Assembly: GCF_029017505.1 (NCBI RefSeq)
Contig: NZ_JAQGEI010000012.1
Span: 1-64,000, forward strand
Reading direction: 5' to 3'
Source of the DNA: Sedimenticola hydrogenitrophicus
GTDB lineage: Bacteria > Pseudomonadota > Gammaproteobacteria > Chromatiales > Chromatiaceae
Length of the DNA: 64,000 nt
The notes under the pieces were generated by a model that was given only the letters and a program-made list of their open reading frames with translations, had not been told where the DNA came from and made no database searches. How positions within the stretch are numbered: position 1 is the first letter of the stretch; each line of letters opens with the position of its first letter. Below, piece after piece: positions 53,595-61,952 of this stretch. The position numbers were made by a program, and so were the translations under genes.

Positions 53595-55935
53595 TCTTGC
53601 GGGTCTGATCCTGTTGCTGCATGCGGTGGTCTCATTGGCGGGCGAAGTGCCGCAACCGGCGGGATTGAGCGTGCCGGCGACGCCGTCCCTCGCCGCGGGT
53701 GATCGGCGCCCCCTTCGCGAGATGTGGCTGGAGGTTCGGGTGAATGGTACGGCGATGGCGCGGCCGGCGCACATGGTCGAGTTGAGCGATGGTCGCCTGT
53801 TGGTGAACGCAGAGGACCTGATCCGCTGGCGTATCCGCCTGCCCGGGCTGGAGTCATTCTCCCTGCGGGGAAAGGAATATTTTCCGCTGAATGCGATTAA
53901 TGGACTGGAGTACGAAGTGAACCAACGCACCCAGGTGTTGTTGATCGATAGCCCGCCGCAGGCCTTTGCGCCGACCCGGATCAGCGCGCGCCGCGTCACC
54001 TATTCGCCCCCGGCACCCGCCTCGGTCGGGGCCTTTCTGAACTACGATCTGCAGTACCAGCGGCAGGCGGATGCGCAACGAATCGACAGCCTGTTTGAAC
54101 TCGTCCTGTTCAACAACCTGGGCTTCGGTACGGCGAGCTTCCTCGGCCAGAGCCTGCCGGAGCGCGAACGGTTCACCCGGCTGGATACCGCCTGGACCTA
54201 TGACGAGCCCCTGGCGCTGCGCAGTTTTCGTCTCGGCGACAGCATTGGGCGCACGGGGACCTGGGGACGAGCGGTACGCTTCGGCGGGGTGCAATGGGGC
54301 ACCGATTTCGCCACCCGGCCCGATGTCGTCTCGTTTCCGTTGCCGACAATCGCGGGCGAGGCGGTACTGCCTTCCACCCTCGATCTCCAGGTAAACAGCG
54401 CCCTGCGTCTCAGCCAGCGGGTCTCTCCCGGACCCTTCACGATTACCGAGGTGCCGGTGATTACCGGTGCAGGAGAGGTCCGGGTGCTGGTGCGCGATAT
54501 CCTCGGGCGGGAGAATCTGATCTCGGTACCTTACTACGCCAGCTCGGACCTGTTGCAGACCGGACTCCACGACTACACCTATGAGGCCGGATTTCTACGT
54601 CGCCGGTTCGCCATCGAAAGCAATGACTACGGACACTTCTTCATCGCCGGCACCCACCGCCTGGGTCTCAATGACCGTCTCACGGGTGAACTGCGGGCGG
54701 AGTTGATGGCCGATCAGCAGACGGCCGGCGCCGCCGTCACCTACAACTGGCGGGATGTCGGCATCGTCAACGGGGCGGCGGCGTTGAGCCATGGCCCGAG
54801 CGGGCAGGGGGGATTGCTGTCCGTAGGCGTGGAGCGTCAGGGGCAGACCTTCGGTTTCAGTCTGCACACCCAGCTGGCCAGTGATCGCTTCACCCAACTC
54901 GGTGAATCGGAACGCTTTGTGGCGCCGCGACAGGTCACCCTGGCGCGCGCCAATCTGTCGACCGGCAGCCGCGGCTCGGCCTTCCTCAGCTATGTACACC
55001 AGGCCGGTCCCACCCAGCCGGATATCGACCTGGTCAGTGCCGGCTACAGCGTGAACCTGTTCGGTAACACCTTCCTTTCGCTGTTCGCCGTGCATCCACT
55101 GGATGATCGGCAGGCCACCAGCTTCGGTCTGAATCTCACCCATGCCTTCGGTTCGCGGACCACGGGGAGTGTCAACTGGAGCCGCCAGGACGGGCAATCG
55201 ACGCCGTCAATCCAACTCCAGCAGAGCCTGCCGCACGGCGATGGGTTCGGTTATCGCCTGGCGTCAACCGGGGGGGCCTACCCGCGACAGTCGGCGGCGC
55301 TGCTGATGCAGAATGGCGTCGGCAGCTACAGCGTGGAGGCGAGCCGGGAGAACGACATGTCCGCCCAGCGTTTCAGTGCCGCCGGCGGTGTGGCGCTGCT
55401 CGGCGGGGGGCTGCACCTGTCACGACGGCTGGATGACAGCTTCGCCGTGGTTCAGGTGGGCGATTTTCCCAATGTGCCGGTCGCCGCGGACAACCAGGTG
55501 GTGGCGCACACCGACGCGAACGGCTCGGCCCTGGTGCCCGCGTTGCGTGCCTATCAGAAAAACAGCATCAGCATCCGCACGGATGCCCTGCCGCTGGATG
55601 CCGAGATCGGCGCCGTGCGCCTGTCAATCACGCCGCGCCGGCGCAGCGGCAGCCTGGTGGCGTTTCCGGTGCGCTCGGTGCGGGGTGCCCTGTTGAAGAT
55701 ATTCCTCGAGGATGGCACGCCGCTGCCGAGTGGCGCCGTGGTGACCGTCAACGGTCAGGAGGGGACGTTCCCGGTCGCGCGGCGCGGCGAGGCCTATGTC
55801 ACGGGGCTGGCACGGGACAATGTGGTGCGGGCCTCATGGAAGGGGCGGCACTGCACCCTGCAGGTGGCGTTGCCAGCGAATCCAGGTCCCCTTCCGGTGC
55901 TGGGACCGTTCGTCTGTCACGGGGTGACCCCGTGA
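53566..55935 (+). CDS. Outer-membrane usher (CsuD-like)
   Basis: 789 aa. The usher N-domain has LWLEV-like MWLEVRVNG and LLVNAEDLIRWRI. A 24-strand barrel follows with SVGAFLNYDLQYQR and RSFRLGDSIGRTGTWGRAVRFGGVQWGTDFATRP, and C-terminal plug/CTD sequences (LPLDAEIGAVRLSITPRRRSGSLVAFPV). It exports and assembles the pilus. A signal peptide is present after a short, charged lead (SILSWKRPDLAGLILLLHAVVSLAG). Its stop overlaps the next start (GTGA). Confidence 0.93.
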   Translation: MSILSWKRPDLAGLILLLHAVVSLAGEVPQPAGLSVPATPSLAAGDRRPLREMWLEVRVNGTAMARPAHMVELSDGRLLVNAEDLIRWRIRLPGLESFSLRGKEYFPLNAINGLEYEVNQRTQVLLIDSPPQAFAPTRISARRVTYSPPAPASVGAFLNYDLQYQRQADAQRIDSLFELVLFNNLGFGTASFLGQSLPERERFTRLDTAWTYDEPLALRSFRLGDSIGRTGTWGRAVRFGGVQWGTDFATRPDVVSFPLPTIAGEAVLPSTLDLQVNSALRLSQRVSPGPFTITEVPVITGAGEVRVLVRDILGRENLISVPYYASSDLLQTGLHDYTYEAGFLRRRFAIESNDYGHFFIAGTHRLGLNDRLTGELRAELMADQQTAGAAVTYNWRDVGIVNGAAALSHGPSGQGGLLSVGVERQGQTFGFSLHTQLASDRFTQLGESERFVAPRQVTLARANLSTGSRGSAFLSYVHQAGPTQPDIDLVSAGYSVNLFGNTFLSLFAVHPLDDRQATSFGLNLTHAFGSRTTGSVNWSRQDGQSTPSIQLQQSLPHGDGFGYRLASTGGAYPRQSAALLMQNGVGSYSVEASRENDMSAQRFSAAGGVALLGGGLHLSRRLDDSFAVVQVGDFPNVPVAADNQVVAHTDANGSALVPALRAYQKNSISIRTDALPLDAEIGAVRLSITPRRRSGSLVAFPVRSVRGALLKIFLEDGTPLPSGAVVTVNGQEGTFPVARRGEAYVTGLARDNVVRASWKGRHCTLQVALPANPGPLPVLGPFVCHGVTP

Positions 55936-56411
55936 GACGGCGACGGACACGGGCCTGCTGCCTGGCCCTGCTGTGGCTGGGCGCCGCCGACAGCGCACTG
56001 GCGTTGACCTGCTCGGTATCGGCGATCGCCACCAGCTTCGGCACCTACAACCCCTTCAGCGCCGTGCCGCTCGACTCGGCAGGCAGCGTGACCGTGACCT
56101 GCGAGCAGCTGTTGATCAGCATCCTGGTGAACTACAGCATCCAGCTGAGCAGCGGGGCGAGCGGCGGCTACGCGCCACGGAGCCTGGCGGGACCGGGCTA
56201 TCAGCTCGACTACAACCTCTACACCAACGCCGCCCGCAGCAGCGTCTGGGGAGACGGCAGCGGTGGCACCGCCGTGGTCAGCGACGGCTATCTGCTGGGG
56301 ATAGTTTTTCCCGTCCAGCGCAGCTACACCGTCTATGGACGCATGCCCGCCGGCCAGAACGTGGCCCCCGGCAGTTATACCGACACCATCACCGTGACGA
56401 TCGATTACTGA
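55932..56411 (+). CDS. Spore coat U-domain minor pilin
   Basis: 159 aa. The GTG start overlaps the usher stop. An arginine-rich signal peptide (MRRRRTRACCLALLWLGAADSALA) precedes LTCSVSAIATSFGTYNPF, SAGSVTVTC, YNLYTNAARSSVWGDG and YTVYGRMPAGQNVAPGSYTDTITVTIDY. The central region diverges from the other two pilins, suggesting a tip or adaptor role. Confidence 0.9.
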   Translation: MRRRRTRACCLALLWLGAADSALALTCSVSAIATSFGTYNPFSAVPLDSAGSVTVTCEQLLISILVNYSIQLSSGASGGYAPRSLAGPGYQLDYNLYTNAARSSVWGDGSGGTAVVSDGYLLGIVFPVQRSYTVYGRMPAGQNVAPGSYTDTITVTIDY

Positions 56412-56415
56412 TGAT

Positions 56416-56991
56416 ATGAAGCGCCAACAACCAAGCCGAATTGCCAGACATCTCTGTAGCGTACTGTTGCTGCTGCAGCTGCTGTCGGCGGCGGAGGGGC
56501 GGGCCGCGACGCCACAGGATCTGCCCGCATTGAGCCTGGAGGCGTTGATGGAGATGGACCTGCCGGCCGGGGGGCCGTCGGCGCGTTTCCAGGTGTCGGC
56601 AACGGCGGTCGACTCCTGCGATGTGACCGCGACCGATCTCGCGTTCGGCACCTACGACCCGCTCAACCCGACGCCCACCGACGCCGATTCGGTGGTGACC
56701 GTCACCTGCACGGTGGATACCGGTTATGTCATCGGCCTGGATGCCGGGGTCGGCAACGGGGCCAGCACCGACACGCGCAAGCTGAGCCAAGGCGACCAGG
56801 TCATCGACTACTCGCTCTACCGCGATAGCGGGCGCATGCTGGTCTGGGGAAACACCGGTGAGGCCGACACCGCCGCCGGTATCGGTACCGGCGCGCCGGT
56901 CGAAACCCCGGTCTATGGCCGCATCCCTCCACGACAGACGGTAAAGCGGGGTGTCTATATCGACACCGTGACCGTCTCGGTCATGTTCTGA
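56416..56991 (+). CDS. Spore coat U-domain pilin with a TonB-receptor-like leader segment
   Basis: 191 aa. After the signal peptide (to about residue 31) come about 20 extra residues, DLPALSLEALMEMDLPAGG, before the SCPU domain begins at about 52. The domain itself is closest to the first pilin (FQVSATAVDSCDVTATDLAFGTYDP, YSLYRDSGRMLVWGNT, VYGRIPPRQTV). The extra segment looks like the DLxxLSLEELMxxxV motif found at the mature N-terminus of many TonB-dependent receptors, which in other genomes lie directly upstream of YfiR and GGDEF genes, as this gene does. Confidence 0.88.
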   Translation: MKRQQPSRIARHLCSVLLLLQLLSAAEGRAATPQDLPALSLEALMEMDLPAGGPSARFQVSATAVDSCDVTATDLAFGTYDPLNPTPTDADSVVTVTCTVDTGYVIGLDAGVGNGASTDTRKLSQGDQVIDYSLYRDSGRMLVWGNTGEADTAAGIGTGAPVETPVYGRIPPRQTVKRGVYIDTVTVSVMF

Positions 56992-57002
56992 GGGGCGCGC
57001 CG

Positions 57003-57632
57003 ATGAATGCACAAACCCTTCAATCCATGCCCGGCGAGCCACTGATCACGCTTGCCCGTATGTGCCGGCCCGGCCGTAAAGGTCTGGTCTGCGGCATGCG
57101 TCTGCTGGCGCTGCTGTTGACCTTTTTCATGGCCGGTAGCGCGCCCGCCATCTACGCCGAGAATGAGTCGATCACCGAGTATCACATCAAGGCGGCGTTC
57201 CTCTACAACTTCGCCAAGTTCGTGGAGTGGCCCGCGACGGCTTTCGCCAATGACGCCGCGCCCTTCAATCTCTGCGTCATCGGTATCGAGCCGTTTATCA
57301 GCGTGCGTGAAACCCTGATGGGCAAGACCATAAAGGGCCGCTCGGTGGAGGTCAGGCGGGTGGACAGCGCCACCACCGCCGGGCAGTGCCAGATGCTGTT
57401 TGTCAGTGCGGCCGACAGCACCGCGGTGGAGGCGGTGCCCGCCGAAGTGCTGGGGCATGCGCTGACGGTTGGCGAGACGAACGACTTCATCAGCAGAGGT
57501 GGGATCATCAACCTGAAAACAGTCGAGAACAAGGTGCGATTCGAGATCGATCGCGCCAGCGGCGAGCAGTTCGGTTTCAAATTCAGTTCGCAGCTGCTGA
57601 AGCTGGCGATACTGGTCGACAGACAGCACTGA
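57003..57632 (+). CDS. YfiR/DUF4154-family periplasmic protein
   Basis: 209 aa. ESITEYHIKAAFLYNFAKFVEWPATAF is the diagnostic YfiR block; GKTIKGRSVEV and INLKTVENKVRFEID with ...SSQLLKLAILV follow. YfiR-type proteins repress a membrane diguanylate cyclase from the periplasm. The ATG at 57003 has GAGGGG in front, but puts about 36 residues before the hydrophobic signal core; an ATG at 57096 gives a normal signal peptide (MRLLALLLTFFMAGSAPAIYA) with a weaker ribosome site. It lies 11 bp after the last pilin and 12 bp before the cyclase. Confidence 0.9.
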   Translation: MNAQTLQSMPGEPLITLARMCRPGRKGLVCGMRLLALLLTFFMAGSAPAIYAENESITEYHIKAAFLYNFAKFVEWPATAFANDAAPFNLCVIGIEPFISVRETLMGKTIKGRSVEVRRVDSATTAGQCQMLFVSAADSTAVEAVPAEVLGHALTVGETNDFISRGGIINLKTVENKVRFEIDRASGEQFGFKFSSQLLKLAILVDRQH

Positions 57633-57644
57633 AGGTGCCATACG

Positions 57645-59294
57645 ATGCGGTCCATTCGTGATATTTCGATTCGCAGTAAATTGATCGTCATCATCATGGC
57701 GACCTGCAGCATTGTCCTGCTGCTGGGCGGGTTTGCCCTCACCGCCCGTTACGCGGCGACGGAACAGCAGAAGACAGCCAATCGGATGAGTGTGCTGGCC
57801 CAGGTGGTCGGCGCCAACAGCACCGCCGCGCTCACCTTCAATGACCCGCTGTCGGCGCGCGATACCCTCTCTGCCCTAGTGGCGGAACCCAGTATCATCG
57901 AGGCACGCATCTATGCATCGGACGGTACGTTGTTTGCCCGCTTCACCGCACCCGGCGCGGTTGCCCCCATCCCCGGCGAGGGCAACGGCAACGCGTCCAG
58001 TGGTGGCCTGCTGTTCGGCGGCGACGCCCTCATGGTCACCAGTCCGATCATCCTTGACGGCGAGATCATCGGCAAGGTGGTGCTCGATACCGACCTGCGC
58101 CCGTTGCGCATGGGGCTTATGCGCGACATCGGCATGCTGACGCTGATTATCCTTGCGGCCGGCCTGGCGGCCCTGCCGCTGTCATCGAAACTGCAGAGGA
58201 TCGTCTCGGAACCGATCGTCCGTCTCGCCCGGACCATGCGCCAGGTCTCCCAGGTCAAGGACTATAGTCTGCGCGCGGAGAAGCATGGCGATGACGAGGT
58301 GGGCACCCTGATCGACGGTTTCAACGCGATGCTGGAGCAGATCAGCGTCCGCGACGAGCAACTGCACATCGCGGCGAATGCGCTGGAAAATACCGGCGAT
58401 GCGATTGCCATCACCGATGCACGGCTGAAGATCGTCTCGGTCAACAAGGCGTTCATCTCCATGACCGGATTTAGCCCCGCGGAAGTGTCGGGCCGGCGGC
58501 CGTTGATGCTGCGTTCCGAGCGGCACGCCCCCGCCTTCTACAGGGAGGTGCGGCGTCGGGTGGACGCCTCGGGGCAGTGGCATGGCGAGATGTGGGGACG
58601 GCGCAAGAATGGCGAAGTGTTTCCCCAGTGGCTCACCATCAGCCGGATTCTCGATCCGGCGGGGCGGGTCACCCACTATGTCTTTGTCAGCAACGACATC
58701 TCCCAGCACAAGCGTTACGAGGAGCGCCTGGAGTATCTGGCCCACCATGACGCCCTCACCCAGCTGCCCAATCGCGTCCTGTTCGAACTGGAACTAAGCA
58801 AGGCGCTGATGCGAGCCAAACGCCGTGGCGACAAGGTCGGGATGATGTTCATCGATCTGGATAATTTCAAGGTCATCAACGATACACTCGGGCACGCGGT
58901 TGGGGACGAACTGCTGCAGACCGTGGCGGTGCGCCTGCAGGGGTGCCTGCGGGAGTGTGACGTGGTGGCCCGCCAGGGCGGAGACGAGTTCACGGTCATG
59001 CTGGACGGTGTGAGCGACGCGCGGGATGCGGCCACGGTGGCGGATAAGTTCATCGACCTGTTGTCCCGGCCCTTCACCCTGGCCGGACGGGAATACCAGG
59101 TCTCCGCGAGCATCGGCATCGCCTGTTATCCGCAGGACGGGCAGGATGTTTCGCTATTAATGAGAAGTGCCGACACGGCGATGTACCAGGCCAAGGAGTT
59201 GGGACGCAACCGCTACCGGTTCTACGCGGCCGGCGACAACCTGCGCCTGGTCCCAGTCACGGATCCCGACCAACACTCTGCTTCCGGTCCCTGA
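57645..59294 (+). CDS. Membrane diguanylate cyclase (CHASE8-HAMP-PAS-GGDEF)
   Basis: 549 aa. First helix at about 10-32, a periplasmic CHASE8-like domain as in YfiN/TpbB (to about 155), second helix, HAMP (about 180-235), PAS/PAC (about 245-360: ALENTGDAIAITDARLKIVSVNKAF), and GGDEF (about 370-530) with an intact active site RQGGDEFT. The usual inhibitory RxxD is not obvious to me. There is no EAL domain. It makes c-di-GMP and is probably restrained by the YfiR protein encoded just upstream. Last gene of the pilus operon. Confidence 0.92.
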   Translation: MRSIRDISIRSKLIVIIMATCSIVLLLGGFALTARYAATEQQKTANRMSVLAQVVGANSTAALTFNDPLSARDTLSALVAEPSIIEARIYASDGTLFARFTAPGAVAPIPGEGNGNASSGGLLFGGDALMVTSPIILDGEIIGKVVLDTDLRPLRMGLMRDIGMLTLIILAAGLAALPLSSKLQRIVSEPIVRLARTMRQVSQVKDYSLRAEKHGDDEVGTLIDGFNAMLEQISVRDEQLHIAANALENTGDAIAITDARLKIVSVNKAFISMTGFSPAEVSGRRPLMLRSERHAPAFYREVRRRVDASGQWHGEMWGRRKNGEVFPQWLTISRILDPAGRVTHYVFVSNDISQHKRYEERLEYLAHHDALTQLPNRVLFELELSKALMRAKRRGDKVGMMFIDLDNFKVINDTLGHAVGDELLQTVAVRLQGCLRECDVVARQGGDEFTVMLDGVSDARDAATVADKFIDLLSRPFTLAGREYQVSASIGIACYPQDGQDVSLLMRSADTAMYQAKELGRNRYRFYAAGDNLRLVPVTDPDQHSASGP

Positions 59295-59329
59295 TGGGAA
59301 ACGAATCCTGGAGCACCCATCCTACTCGC

Positions 59330-59947
59330 TCATACTATGCTAGCGATCAAAGCCTGCAGCGCCGCGGCACCTGTTGGCGTTAGCAGCCATACGAATGCAC
59401 CACAGTTCAGAAATACCGTTACCCAAAACATAGAGCGGAAAGATTGTTTCTTCGATTTGTGACGTAACTTTTGTTGGGCGACAATCGCTCCTGGCCAGCC
59501 CCCTGCCAGGGATAGCAGATGTAGCGTGCTTTCCGGCGTTCGCCACGATCCATTCTTTGCTGCCGACTTGTCTATTGCATACATAATGAACGTGAGCAGG
59601 CTGGCTGCCATATAAGTAGCGAGAATCAAAGGCGGTATTTTTGATGCGACTACTGTAACGCCGACAATGACAACAAAGAAGGCGGCTCCAATGAGTGACA
59701 GTGAACCATTCATCTGGTTTTTTTCTTGTGGAAGCCTGTCGCCAGCTAATGTGGCCTTGGCCGCGCATGGTCGACCTTGTTTGTCGCTAGACAAGGTGTA
59801 GGTTACTACCTCATTGACCTCTGGACGTCGATTGCGGTTGCTGAAGGCTTTGATATGAACGAAGACCTGTTTTCCGCCAGCGATAGGGGTGATAAATCCA
59901 AAACCCTTCTCCTCATTCCAGAATGTTATCTTTCCTTTAGTACGCAT
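59330..59947 (-). CDS. Cold-shock domain fused to DUF1294 membrane domain
   Basis: 205 aa. Residues 3-70 are a cold-shock nucleic-acid-binding domain with RNP1-like KGFGFI and RNP2-like VFVHI. After a linker come four helices with the DUF1294 signature YAIDKSAAKNGSWRTPESTLHLLSLAGGWPGAIVAQQKLRHKSKKQSF. This fusion is common in proteobacteria; its role is unknown, perhaps tethering RNA at the membrane in the cold. Composition is more AT-rich than its neighbours. Confidence 0.9.
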   Translation of the reverse strand: MRTKGKITFWNEEKGFGFITPIAGGKQVFVHIKAFSNRNRRPEVNEVVTYTLSSDKQGRPCAAKATLAGDRLPQEKNQMNGSLSLIGAAFFVVIVGVTVVASKIPPLILATYMAASLLTFIMYAIDKSAAKNGSWRTPESTLHLLSLAGGWPGAIVAQQKLRHKSKKQSFRSMFWVTVFLNCGAFVWLLTPTGAAALQALIASIV

Positions 59948-60074
59948 ATTGGTTGCCTTTTTTGACTAACGCCAGCGCTACCCGGCTGCCAAATAAGCGC
60001 AGTGACCGAGTTGGTCAGCGCGCGTAGAAACTATGGGGTGATGGATTACGTCGTTCCTCCTTCATCCTTCCTCG

Positions 60075-61418
60075 CTAAATGATCCACCAGGTCACCAGGC
60101 TGATCAGGCAGGCCAGTACCAGGTTCAGCACCAGGCCGATGCGCATCATCTGCACTTGGGGGATATAGCCCGAGCCGAACACGATGGCGTTGGGCGGTGT
60201 GGCCACCGGCAGCATGAAGGCGCAGGAGGCGGCGATGGCGATCACCACCGCCATGACGCTGGCGGAGAGTCCCATGGCCTCGGCGATAGAGGCGAAGATG
60301 GGCACCATCAGGGCGCTGCTGGCGGTGTTGCTGGCCACCTCGGTGAGCATCACCATGAACAGGACAATGGCCAGCAGCAGCAGGAGCAGGGGCGCGCCCT
60401 GCAGCAGGCCGGCGGCCCCCTCCGCCAGAAACACGCTGGTGCCGGTCTCCTTGAGCAGGGCGGAGAGGGTGAGGCCGCCGCCAAACAGCAGCAGCACGCC
60501 CCAGTTGGCCGAGTTCTCGATATCCCGCCACTCCACCAGCCGCAGGGCGGCGATCAGGACGATGGCCAGGATCGCCACCAACGAGTCGAAATCCGCGTCA
60601 ATTCCGAGAAACCGCGCAATCGGCCGGCTCAGCAGCCAGAGCAGCACGGTGAGCAGAAATACCCCCAGGGTGAGGCGCTGTGGCCGTGTCAGGGGCGCAG
60701 TGGTTGATTCCGCCGGGGCGGCTTGCAGATGATGGTTCAGATCGGGGCGGAACACCAGCCACAACAGCAGCCACATCAACGGCAACAGGCCGATCACGAT
60801 CGGCAGGCCGAAACCGAGCCATTCGGCAAAACTGATACCGGCCGCGGCCGCGGCGATCGCATTGGGCGGACTCCCCACCAGGGTGCCGATACCGCCGATA
60901 TTGGCCGAGTAGGCGACACCCAGCAGCACATACCAGTAGGTCGAGCGATGGTCTTCATACGCCAGGCAGGCCAGCAGGCCCAGTGCCAGCGGCAGCATCA
61001 TCGCCGTGGTGGCGGTGTTGGAGATCCACATGGAGACGAAGGCGGTGGTGGCGAACAGCAGCAGCGCGGCGATCGACAGTCGTCCCCGTGCGGTACGCAA
61101 CACCAGTGCCGCGAGCCGGATATCCAGTTGCTGCCGGTGCAGTGCCGCCGCCAGGGCGAAGCCGCCGAGGAACAGGAAGATGATGGGGTGGGCAAAGTTT
61201 TTCAGCGCCTCGCCGGTGGTGAAGACGCCGCTGGCCACCGCCAGCAGCGGTATCAGCAGGGCGGTGATGGTGATATGGAAGGTCTCGGTGACCCAGAGCA
61301 GGGCGATGAAGGCGAGGATGGAGAGGCCAATGCGCAGGGGCAGTGCCAAGTCGCTGCCCCAATAGAGGGCGAGGGCGATCCCCAATGCCCCTCCCAGCGT
61401 GATCCAGCGTCGATCCAT
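60075..61418 (-). CDS. DASS/SLC13-family anion:sodium symporter
   Basis: 447 aa, about 11 helices. Two SNT motifs characteristic of DASS transporters are present, WISNTATTAMMLP and VASNTASSALMVP, each preceding a TPPNAI/SPPNAI element, and FFHITITALLIPLLAV-type sequence lies near the start. Members carry dicarboxylates, citrate or sulfate with Na+. The ATG at 61418 follows GGAGAGAGAG. It is isolated from the TRAP locus; the substrate is unknown, C4-dicarboxylate being the commonest for the family. Confidence 0.9.
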   Translation of the reverse strand: MDRRWITLGGALGIALALYWGSDLALPLRIGLSILAFIALLWVTETFHITITALLIPLLAVASGVFTTGEALKNFAHPIIFLFLGGFALAAALHRQQLDIRLAALVLRTARGRLSIAALLLFATTAFVSMWISNTATTAMMLPLALGLLACLAYEDHRSTYWYVLLGVAYSANIGGIGTLVGSPPNAIAAAAAGISFAEWLGFGLPIVIGLLPLMWLLLWLVFRPDLNHHLQAAPAESTTAPLTRPQRLTLGVFLLTVLLWLLSRPIARFLGIDADFDSLVAILAIVLIAALRLVEWRDIENSANWGVLLLFGGGLTLSALLKETGTSVFLAEGAAGLLQGAPLLLLLLAIVLFMVMLTEVASNTASSALMVPIFASIAEAMGLSASVMAVVIAIAASCAFMLPVATPPNAIVFGSGYIPQVQMMRIGLVLNLVLACLISLVTWWII

Positions 61419-61521
61419 CTCTCTCTCCGTTTTTGTGCTCTGTGCTATGGGACTATTGTGCCCGCTCCATCGGCGGTTTCTGGATCTTCCGAAGAATCTG
61501 TGGGTAGAGTTCACTGACCCC

Positions 61522-61616
61522 GTCAATCCGCGCTGATCTCGTCATTTCGTGCTCATCCCGTTATTTCGTGCTCAACCCGTTATTCCGCGCTCAACCCGTC
61601 ATTCCGCGCTCAACCC
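61522..61616. repeat. Five tandem 19-bp repeats
   Basis: Units of the type GTCATTCCGCGCTCAACCC start at 61522, 61541, 61560, 61579 and 61598 with a few substitutions each. Units touch directly with no unique spacers, so it is not CRISPR. The CATTCC element is the inverse of GGAATG in the array at 61835. Confidence 0.85.
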
Positions 61617-61834
61617 GTCATTCTGGCGAATGCCGGAATCCAGATGCTCCCCACGATTGTTGACCGCCTCTCTTTCAGTAAAGAACCGTTCTCGTCAGAT
61701 CAGCTCCAGATACAAATCCCGCCAGCGTGGGTTAAGGTCTTCAATCGTCTTTATCGTCCACCGGTGGCTAATAGATACATACAAGGTTGTAGCTCCATAC
61801 CGCCGCCCTGGTATAGTCCCTGGATTCCGGCATT

Positions 61835-61922
61835 CGCCGGAATGACGGAACACGTCGGAATGACGGCACACGCCGGAATGACGGAACACGTCGGAATGAC
61901 GGCACACGCCGGAATGACGGGA
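61835..61922. repeat. Five tandem 18-bp repeats, alternating two variants
   Basis: CGCCGGAATGACGGAACA and CGTCGGAATGACGGCACA alternate strictly (starts at 61835, 61853, 61871, 61889, 61907), giving a 36-bp higher-order unit. The sequence extends the REP-like core GGATTCCGGCATTCGCCGG immediately before it, also found inside repeat family A. Confidence 0.85.
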
Positions 61923-61952
61923 TCAAAGGGATAAATGGGACTCCTTGTTACG

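Noticed and set aside
61522-61922. Possible CRISPR array
   Set aside because: Repeat units abut with no unique spacers, unit lengths are 18-19 bp, and no cas gene is near.
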